A stretch of DNA of 9,192 nt from Bacteroidales bacterium. GTDB lineage: Bacteria > Bacteroidota > Bacteroidia > Bacteroidales > UBA4181. Location of the stretch: positions 1 to 9,192 of the forward strand of contig JAITTD010000036.1 of NCBI GenBank assembly GCA_031287245.1, in the 5' to 3' direction. The notes beneath the pieces were generated by a model, which saw only the letters and a list, made by a program, of their open reading frames with translations, did not search any database and had not been told where the DNA came from. Below are positions 1 through 5,754 of the stretch, in pieces; the first letter of the stretch is position 1, and every line of letters starts with the position of its first letter. Position numbers and translations under genes: made by a program.

Positions 1-639
1 AATATCCGTCATCGCTTTTATATCCTCATCGTCCGTTTCGTGGTTGTACAACTTGATGATTCCACTGTTGTCCGTAAAGTTTTCCTGCGCAAACACGCTC
101 ATCAGTTTGTCCAGGCGCGTCTGGTAGCGCTTGGAGATGCGCCGCGCCTGCACCACGTAACTGTCGTGTGTGAGATTTTCTATAAAATGACTTCGCTCCG
201 CGATGGGTTGCTGCGTGATCATATCCGTGTATTCGCGCCCTATTCTGATGCAGGCGCTGTTTATTTCGGGCAGGTTGAAGCCCAGCACATAAATAGTGGT
301 GATGGGCAACACCTGTGGGTGGTCGTTCACCATATCTTCTTTTTTGTACTGCTCGCCCAAGTAGCCGCGAAACCGCATCAGGTCGGTGAGTTCTTTGGCT
401 TTTTGCATCTCAATGAGCACTTTTTTGCGCTCGCCGGCGTCGGTGAGTATGGTTGCCACAAAGTCCAGCCGAAAGATAGTCAGTTTGCCTTCGTTATTAT
501 AGCGCGTGAACTCCTGCGTATCGGTGGTAACCGCCTCTATGGTTTGTCCCAACAGCGTGCCTATGAAAAACTTTGCTACCCGCTCGTTCTCCATCAGCCG
601 CTTGAAGGCAAGGTCGTATATGGGATTGGCTATAATCAT
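1..639 (-). CDS. PD-(D/E)XK nuclease family transposase (Rpn/PDDEXK_2-like), 5' part, cut by left window edge
   Basis: An uninterrupted minus-strand frame starts at the ATG at 639-637 and stays open for 213 codons to base 1, so the 3' end lies outside the window. The protein starts MIIANPIYDLAFKRLMENER, the usual opening of a large Bacteroidota family annotated as PD-(D/E)XK nuclease family transposase or Rpn-like recombination-promoting nuclease, commonly about 300 residues. A restriction-like core is visible: Asp59 in RLDFVAT, then Glu77 and Gln79 in VLIEMQKAKE, matching the D...ExQ variant of the D-ExK site. It is followed by the conserved MRFRGYLGEQYKKED and LPITTIYVLGFNLPEI segments. Family members are thought to cut DNA and promote recombination; activity here is inferred. 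It has its own promoter and no operon partner in view. The family is recognised from remembered sequence; the missing C-terminus leaves intactness unknown. Confidence 0.88.
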   Translation of the reverse strand, partial: MIIANPIYDLAFKRLMENERVAKFFIGTLLGQTIEAVTTDTQEFTRYNNEGKLTIFRLDFVATILTDAGERKKVLIEMQKAKELTDLMRFRGYLGEQYKKEDMVNDHPQVLPITTIYVLGFNLPEINSACIRIGREYTDMITQQPIAERSHFIENLTHDSYVVQARRISKRYQTRLDKLMSVFAQENFTDNSGIIKLYNHETDDEDIKAMTDI

Positions 640-663
640 ATTTTTCACAGTAAAATTCAACTG

Positions 664-693
664 CAAAAGTAGTGATTTTTTTTATTGTCACAA
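664..693 (-). promoter_or_regulatory. Bacteroidota-type -33/-7 promoter of the PD-(D/E)XK gene
   Basis: On the minus strand, TTG at 693-691 is followed after 19 bp by TACTTTTG at 671-664, a full match to the TAnnTTTG -7 element of the Bacteroidota primary sigma factor. The start codon at 639 is 25 bp below the element, leaving a short leader. Motif match only; no transcription data. Confidence 0.7.
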
Positions 694-696
694 TAT

Positions 697-718
697 AAAA
701 AAATACGAAATTTGTATT
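697..718 (-). terminator. candidate intrinsic terminator of the surface-protein/PorP operon
   Basis: Read on the minus strand, AATAC (718-714) pairs with GTATT (706-702) around a 7-nt loop, and the second arm runs into a T tract (minus-strand T at 703-697). It lies about 55 bp past the PorP-family stop and just before the next gene's promoter, where a terminator would be expected. The stem is short and AT-rich, so it may be weak or spurious. Confidence 0.35.
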
Positions 719-725
719 ACCACTG

Positions 726-762
726 TCGTAATTCGTAATTTTTAATTCGTAATTTTCGTAAT
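726..762. repeat. heptamer tandem repeat, unit TCGTAAT (array 1)
   Basis: On the plus strand the 7-bp units are TCGTAAT (726-732), TCGTAAT (733-739), TTTTAAT (740-746) and TCGTAAT (747-753). After a 2-bp insertion (TT, 754-755) a further TCGTAAT follows at 756-762. The array ends 9 bp short of the PorP-family stop codon, on its downstream side. Function unknown; a slippage-prone simple repeat is the plain reading. Confidence 0.8.
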
Positions 763-771
763 TGGCTATTT

Positions 772-1707
772 TTACTTTCTGTGTTTTATATCGTCAAAGT
801 TGTAGCCAATCATCAGTTCGATGGTGCCATTGGTGTAGGATCGGATGGCTGACGGGGAAAAATCGTAGCCGATGCCGATGTTGAGCCGTTTTTGGTGGAT
901 GTATCCGACCATGAAACACAAATCGTCGAAGGATTCAAAAGTATTGCGGACATTCACCCCGCCCCAAAACTGTTCGCGGAACATGAGCCTTGTGGTGATG
1001 TCAAGTTGCAGAGGAACGGTTTCTACTTTTTTTGCCAAAACTGCCGGTTCCAGCATCCAATCGCTGAAATAAAATTTGTAGCCGGCAATGCCGTAGAAAT
1101 GAGGTTTCAACTTGTTGTTTTTGCTGTCTTCTCCGTTGAATTTGATGTTGTTGCTGAACAGTTGCAATGCCGAAAAGCCAAGTGTTAAACTGTGATTGCA
1201 GAGATAGACGCCTGCTGCTGCATCGGGCAGAAAAGCGGACATGGGCACGGGCGGCGCATACGGGTCGTCTATGGCGTGGGGATCGTCGGGTGAGTCCAGT
1301 TCAAACTGGCTGCCGTCCACGCGGTATTGGATAAACCCGAAATGGATGCCGGTGGATAACCTCAAACTGCCGCCCAAGGCAAAGTTAGCGGCAAACGCGC
1401 CGTTGAGGGTAAACCGTGCTGTTGGTCCGGTGGCATCGTAGCCAATGGTGCCGCCGTAGCCTATATTCTTGTTTTTGTGGGGTCCGTAGGCGCTTAACTG
1501 GTTGGTAACAGGCGCATCTGTAAAACCTGTCCACTGGAAACGGTTATTCATACGCACTTTGAAGCCATCGTCCGTGCCTGCAACGGCTGGATTGTATAAA
1601 AACTGATCTTCGATAAACAGCGTTGTTACAGGGATCTGTTGCGCCAAAGCGTTCTGGCTCAACCAACATCCACACATCCATAAGAAAAGATATTTCTTCA
1701 TTCTCAT
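772..1707 (-). CDS. PorP/SprF-family type IX secretion system outer-membrane protein
   Basis: Members of this family are outer-membrane beta-barrel proteins that help T9SS deliver or anchor particular surface proteins; PorP itself is a T9SS component and SprF is needed for SprB. Starting at the ATG at 1707 the protein has 311 residues, a normal family length. It has a signal peptide (hydrophobic 6-22, cleavage likely after ALA22 before QQ), the diagnostic YNPAVAG at 38-44, RFQWTGF at 56-62, and PHKNKNIGYGG near 76-86, then alternating beta-strand-like segments to a C-terminal MIGYNF. A second ATG two codons on (1701) is an equally good start, and a TTG at 1710 is less likely. The gene begins 3 nt after the stop of the large secreted protein, so the two are almost certainly co-transcribed, as is usual for type B CTD proteins and their SprF-like partner. 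Several paralogues per genome are common, so no symbol is given. Confidence 0.93.
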   Translation of the reverse strand: MRMKKYLFLWMCGCWLSQNALAQQIPVTTLFIEDQFLYNPAVAGTDDGFKVRMNNRFQWTGFTDAPVTNQLSAYGPHKNKNIGYGGTIGYDATGPTARFTLNGAFAANFALGGSLRLSTGIHFGFIQYRVDGSQFELDSPDDPHAIDDPYAPPVPMSAFLPDAAAGVYLCNHSLTLGFSALQLFSNNIKFNGEDSKNNKLKPHFYGIAGYKFYFSDWMLEPAVLAKKVETVPLQLDITTRLMFREQFWGGVNVRNTFESFDDLCFMVGYIHQKRLNIGIGYDFSPSAIRSYTNGTIELMIGYNFDDIKHRK

Positions 1708-1710
1708 CAA

Positions 1711-4700
1711 TTATCTAATAATGGTAACTGAACCTGTATATACTTCCTCCGCCTTGGTTTGCCTGTGAATCAACTTCACCACATAATAATAGGTGCCGAT
1801 GGGCAAATCTTTTCCGCCTTTGCGTCCGTCAAAGGCTACCGACGGGTCATTGCTGTATTCTTTGCGGTGATATACCGGTGCTCCTGCACGGCTGAATACT
1901 GCCACTTCAACGGTATAAAACAAAGCGTACTGCTCCAGTGGATAGAATTTCCACAAGTCGTGAATACCATCGCCATTGGGCGTGAAGGCATTGGGGATAA
2001 AAAAGTCGCGCGAAGCGTCAATGTACACCGAATCGCGGGCTACGCAAGTATTGGCGGCTGTCAATTCGAGGTACAGATAATACCCGCGGTCCGGATGATT
2101 GAGATACACGGTGGATAATATTTCCGGAAACTGAGGCAATCCGCCGGTATGCCCCGCGGGGATGCTTGACCACAGATAATCGATGGCATCCGGCGAGGCT
2201 GTCACTTCCAAAGGATAACTCTCATTGAGCGGAACGTAAGCGGTATCTGCCGAAAATTCCAGTTCGGGCGCCGCCATGAGGGTGAAGGTGAAGGTGTCGC
2301 GGGATATACAAGTGGCGTCATCAAAAGGATAGGCGGCTTTCAGTATTATGGTACTGTCGGGATCATAAGCATCCGCTTCAAATGAAATCTCTCTGTTGGT
2401 AATGTAATCAATGGAGTCGCCGTCGGGCATTTGCCATACAGGCAGAAGCATGGCGGGAAGAGGCACAAACGGCTGTTTGTCAATCGTGATTGTTCCGAGC
2501 AGATGGATGATTTCATCGGGACAAAATTTCGTTTTCCCGTCCGGATTCGTGATTTGGGGTTCTACATAATGGTCTGCGTTCACGTGAAAGATGGAGTCGA
2601 AATAACATACGCCCAAAGAATCACGCACATGAACGCTGTATGAACCTGCCATCAATGAGCCGACAGAATCGGTGACGGAAAGAATTTTGTCTTTCTGCCG
2701 TTCGTTGTTTTCCCATTTCCAAGCGTATTGGTAATTGTCCTCATCCCCTTTCAGCTTGATGTATCCTTCGGCATCCTGATTGCAAACGACAGAAGTGTCG
2801 GCATTCAGCACATCCACCTTTACCGGACGCGGCATGACAACGGTGAAAACGGAGTCGATGCTGCAGCCGACGGCGTCCACAATATGAAACCGAACCGGAA
2901 TTTTGTGCTTTTTGTCGGGGTTGTCGATGATGATCAGTTCGGGGTGGTCAAGCGGCGCCAATGCACCACCGTCTTTGCTCATTTCCCAAATGTAGGGCGC
3001 GGAGGTTGCTTCGTCCACGCTGCTGACAGTTGCTGTCAAATCCACTTCCAATTCACAAAGTCTGCCGTCAATGATCCGATAGAGCGAATCAATGGAGAGC
3101 GCCAGTCTTTGCTCTTTTTCCATCCTGATCGGTTCACTGTATATACAATGGGTAACAGTGTCGCGTATCCAAAGATAATAGGTGCCGGTATCCAATCCGG
3201 TATAGTGACCTTCATACCGGTCTATAATATAATGTATGCTGGTCGTGTTGATTGTGATATCACCTACGGCTGTTTGGTTTGCTCCGACATCGTTGTAGCC
3301 TCTTTTCCAATTGCCTGCAGGTGGCACGAACGATCCCGGCTCTTGATTGCTCAGCAGATATTCGTAAACCGATGCAGGGCTGTTGATGGTAAAGGCATAT
3401 TTACCGTCCTGCAAGCCTACGCAGGTGGGGTTAGACGTTTCGTCAGCAACAGGTAGCACAACGGGCGGCTCAGGCGCTTTCAGTTCGATGGTATCCAGTC
3501 CGATACACTGTTCAAGTGGCGGTGTCATCACCCTTACTGCCACCTCATAAATGCCGCTTGTCAAGTTTTGAATGGTGTCTTTTATTTCTGCCGGATGGAA
3601 GGTTTCCTGCGCATCCAAATAGACGGCAAAAGTTTCTGTTGACGGTGGATAAGAGGGCGGACCTGTCACAGGCGTCAATTCCGTTATTTCGTAAATGATG
3701 GCGCCTGCAGCGATAAGAGGGTCGTCGCTGCAATTGGGCGCTATCGAATCCAGCGTAAATTGGACTAATTGAGGCGCATCAATTTCTATTTCAGCCGTAT
3801 CCACACAGGCAGCGGCATCGGCAACGAGAAACAAATATTTACCGCCTGTCAGTTTTTTTATCTCAAAGGGATTATGATCCAGAATATCTTCCGGAAATTC
3901 CGGCTCTTCGGCATACCATGGCTTTCCGCCGTCTAACAATTCCAGTTTGAAAGGCGGATGTCCATCGTCTATCTTACCTTCCACCGTGCCATCGCTACGC
4001 CCCAGACAAGTTGGAGTATTGATCGTGGTAGTGTTGATTTTCAGGTCGGGTACCTTTACTTCTACATCCAATGTATCGGATGTACATCCGGTTGCTTCCT
4101 GTATCACCACCTTATATTTGCCCAAAGGCAAGTTCTCGATGGTGGCTTGAAGCGGGTCGCCATCGCTGTCGTCGAGGAACGAAAGCATTGTGCCGGCAGC
4201 CATATTGCTGTACCAGTAGAAGTAACTGCCGGAAGGATTCGTTGCCTTCAGGATTATTTTACCGTCGCCTTTGCCCTCGTCAAAGTCGCATCGGGTAACG
4301 GGAACGGCACTTGCCTTGGTGACAGTATTCAGATTATCAAGACTGTCAATAGTGACCGCGCTTTCCATGTAACAGGAGGCAGAGGCAACGGAGTCTTCCT
4401 TTATTCTGACGATAAAATCACCTGCCGGAAGCCCGGTGATGGGGAGATCCTGATAGGTTTTAGACCATCCAAGAGCATTCCGCACCTCAAACAGATAATT
4501 TCCTTGATGAACGCCGCCTACAATAGTGCCTCCGCCAAGGTTGTCAATCTCGATGTAGCCGGAATTTTCCATGTCGCAAAGGATGCCGCCGGGTATCAGC
4601 GTGCCGGTGAAAGGCGCTAATTTATGCAGAATGATCGAATTGGACGCTGTACATTTTGCGGAATCCCGCAATACTATTTTGTATTCTCCCTCATCCAGCG

Positions 4701-5244
4701 TGCGCGTATTTGCGGGTTTTGAAATCAGTGCACTGTTCAAATACCATGTCTGCGTATATGAACGGTCGGCAGTGATGGATGGCGTAAATCCACCGGATTT
4801 AACAGTGCCGGGGCAGAGGTTTTTGGGATTTTTAAATTCGATATTTAATGCTGTTGCTGCCACTTCCACATATTGGGAAGTTTTGCAAGCACTGCCATCC
4901 CATACTTCCACTTCATATTCGCCACTGGATAGACCGGTAATGATCAGGGAGTCTTCGCCTGTTAGCGTTCCCCACGCAACAGCAGCGCCTCCGTCTATCT
5001 TGACGGAGTATCGGCTATAGTCTCCGCCGGAAGGGTTGCCTGTGATGTCGATTCTGATTTTGCCGTTACTTATCTCCGGGCATGAAGTCGAAGAAGAAAC
5101 AAAGCTTGCACCCCATCCACAAACGGTGATGGCTTTCCTGATTCGTTTCTTAGAAGCAGGCGCATCGTCAGCATCATCGAAAGCGCCCCATACATTCCCG
5201 CCCACAGCAAAAATGACCATCCAACAAGAAAGAAAATACTTCAT
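1711..5244 (-). CDS. large secreted modular surface protein with SprB-like repeats and T9SS type B sorting domain
   Basis: This 1177-residue protein starts with a signal peptide (MKYFLSCWMVIFAVGGNVWG, cleavage near 20). Residues 50-985 form about ten tandem beta-sandwich-like modules. Most contain the SprB-repeat signature of a Gly-x-Tyr strand followed by Val/Asp and Cys, such as GLSSGEYEVEV, NLPLGKYKVVI, KLTGGKYLFLV and GLDTGTYYLWI. Each module holds two cysteines: 55/120, 144/198, 223/291, 319/387, 413/480, 505/580, 608/700, 730/794, 821/880 and 908/979, which suggests one disulphide per module. Residues 990-1079 look like an Ig/PKD-type domain. Residues 1080-1177 (bases 1714-2007) are the gliding-motility/CHU_C type B sorting domain, with IPNAFTPNGDGIHDLW, DLPIGTYYYVVK and terminal GSVTIIR. 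It is presumably exported by T9SS and held on the surface with the downstream PorP/SprF partner. Ligand unknown; an adhesin or motility role is inference. No catalytic domain was seen. Confidence 0.92.
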   Translation of the reverse strand: MKYFLSCWMVIFAVGGNVWGAFDDADDAPASKKRIRKAITVCGWGASFVSSSTSCPEISNGKIRIDITGNPSGGDYSRYSVKIDGGAAVAWGTLTGEDSLIITGLSSGEYEVEVWDGSACKTSQYVEVAATALNIEFKNPKNLCPGTVKSGGFTPSITADRSYTQTWYLNSALISKPANTRTLDEGEYKIVLRDSAKCTASNSIILHKLAPFTGTLIPGGILCDMENSGYIEIDNLGGGTIVGGVHQGNYLFEVRNALGWSKTYQDLPITGLPAGDFIVRIKEDSVASASCYMESAVTIDSLDNLNTVTKASAVPVTRCDFDEGKGDGKIILKATNPSGSYFYWYSNMAAGTMLSFLDDSDGDPLQATIENLPLGKYKVVIQEATGCTSDTLDVEVKVPDLKINTTTINTPTCLGRSDGTVEGKIDDGHPPFKLELLDGGKPWYAEEPEFPEDILDHNPFEIKKLTGGKYLFLVADAAACVDTAEIEIDAPQLVQFTLDSIAPNCSDDPLIAAGAIIYEITELTPVTGPPSYPPSTETFAVYLDAQETFHPAEIKDTIQNLTSGIYEVAVRVMTPPLEQCIGLDTIELKAPEPPVVLPVADETSNPTCVGLQDGKYAFTINSPASVYEYLLSNQEPGSFVPPAGNWKRGYNDVGANQTAVGDITINTTSIHYIIDRYEGHYTGLDTGTYYLWIRDTVTHCIYSEPIRMEKEQRLALSIDSLYRIIDGRLCELEVDLTATVSSVDEATSAPYIWEMSKDGGALAPLDHPELIIIDNPDKKHKIPVRFHIVDAVGCSIDSVFTVVMPRPVKVDVLNADTSVVCNQDAEGYIKLKGDEDNYQYAWKWENNERQKDKILSVTDSVGSLMAGSYSVHVRDSLGVCYFDSIFHVNADHYVEPQITNPDGKTKFCPDEIIHLLGTITIDKQPFVPLPAMLLPVWQMPDGDSIDYITNREISFEADAYDPDSTIILKAAYPFDDATCISRDTFTFTLMAAPELEFSADTAYVPLNESYPLEVTASPDAIDYLWSSIPAGHTGGLPQFPEILSTVYLNHPDRGYYLYLELTAANTCVARDSVYIDASRDFFIPNAFTPNGDGIHDLWKFYPLEQYALFYTVEVAVFSRAGAPVYHRKEYSNDPSVAFDGRKGGKDLPIGTYYYVVKLIHRQTKAEEVYTGSVTIIR

Positions 5245-5283
5245 ACCTTAATTGATAAGAAAGAAAACTCGTCAATGAAGGTG

Positions 5284-5314
5284 CAAAAGTAGATGAAAAA
5301 ATTCAGATTTACAA
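5284..5314 (-). promoter_or_regulatory. -33/-7 promoter of the surface-protein/PorP operon
   Basis: On the minus strand, TTG at 5314-5312 (within TTTGTTG, 5318-5312) is followed after 20 bp by TACTTTTG at 5291-5284, a full TAnnTTTG match. The element ends 39 bp before the ATG at 5244. The -7 octamer is identical to that of the PD-(D/E)XK gene. It is divergent from the antitoxin promoter 30 bp away. Confidence 0.7.
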
Positions 5315-5321
5315 CAAATCT

Positions 5322-5351
5322 TTTGGAACATGGAAAAAAGTTGTACCTTTG
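5322..5351 (+). promoter_or_regulatory. -33/-7 promoter of the antitoxin-like gene
   Basis: TTTG at 5322-5325 is followed after 18 bp by TACCTTTG at 5344-5351, matching TAnnTTTG. The in-frame TTG at 5349 lies inside this element, which argues that translation starts downstream at the ATG at 5379. A TGTACC at 5342-5347 overlaps the -7 box and differs by one base from the TGTACA core reported for YefM operators; that link is speculative. Confidence 0.6.
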
Positions 5352-5378
5352 TGTCATTATTATTTCAATTTTATTTTT

Positions 5379-5654
5379 ATGGTAGCAACAACCATGAGGA
5401 AATTTACAACTCACATTGATGAGTTGTTTAATCAAGTAAAAAATGACAGTGAACAGTTGGTAGTGCAACGCGCAGCGGGCGATATGGTTATATTATCGCT
5501 TACAGATTACAATAGCCTGATGGAAACTTTGCATCAGCTCAGTTCATCTGCAAACATTGCACACCTGCAAAAAAGTATAGAACAAGCCAACCAAGGCAAA
5601 AACATCCCCGTTGATATTGATAACCTTTCATATTCTCCTCAAAAAAAGATGTAG
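5379..5654 (+). CDS. Phd/YefM-type antitoxin, solitary
   Basis: The 91-residue product resembles YefM/Phd antitoxins along most of its length. The N-terminal DNA-binding/dimerisation half reads ATTMRKFTTHIDELFNQVKN, followed by LVVQRAAGDMVILSLTDYNS (compare the family's R-x-G-E/D-x-x-V-L-x-S-L-x-x-Y-N-S-L core). Next comes METLHQLSSSANIAHLQKSI, the toxin-neutralising helix region, with an EQANQGKNI tail. These proteins normally bind a YoeB-type RNase toxin and repress their own operon. No toxin follows: 5655-5754 is non-coding and the next gene is porW. The C-terminus (NLSYSPQKKM) also differs from the usual end that overlaps the toxin start. It may be an orphan antitoxin, act on a toxin elsewhere, or be a plain repressor. 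The ATG at 5379 is preferred over ATG 5394, which would clip the N-terminal strand, and over TTG 5349, which is inside the promoter. Confidence 0.85.
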   Translation: MVATTMRKFTTHIDELFNQVKNDSEQLVVQRAAGDMVILSLTDYNSLMETLHQLSSSANIAHLQKSIEQANQGKNIPVDIDNLSYSPQKKM

Positions 5655-5688
5655 CCTATTTCCCATCTTCGGCTAACCGCTTTTTTTT
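5652..5688 (+). terminator. weak candidate terminator after the antitoxin gene
   Basis: TAGCC at 5652-5656, which includes the stop codon, can pair with GGCTA at 5671-5675, and a run of eight T lies at 5681-5688. The 5-bp stem has a 14-nt loop and sits 5 nt from the T run, so it is not a classical terminator. If inactive, the transcript could continue into porW, which lacks a convincing promoter of its own. Confidence 0.25.
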
Positions 5689-5754
5689 CATTCCCACAAA
5701 ATAACTTTCGTGAAAATCTGTTATAGAATAGCATAGTTTTTTATTATTGATAAT

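Noticed and set aside
40..672. 210-residue plus-strand open frame
   Set aside because: It is antisense to the well-recognised PD-(D/E)XK coding frame; its protein is low in recognisable motifs and is explained as a shadow frame.
2728..3456. 242-residue plus-strand open frame (with 3958-4620 a similar one) opposite the surface-protein gene
   Set aside because: Antisense to SprB-like modules with clear family signatures; no start context or motif supports a gene.
5349..5378. Upstream TTG start for the antitoxin (adds ten residues)
   Set aside because: The TTG is inside the TAnnTTTG promoter box, so it would precede the transcript start, and the added residues do not resemble the family.
5241..5468. 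75-residue minus-strand open frame across the divergent promoter region
   Set aside because: Overlaps both promoters and the antitoxin gene, and its sequence is low-complexity Phe/Ile/Tyr-rich translation of AT-rich DNA.
5655..5754. Toxin gene or toxin remnant after the antitoxin
   Set aside because: The 100-bp stretch is AT-rich and holds no YoeB/RelE-like motif in the frames I read.
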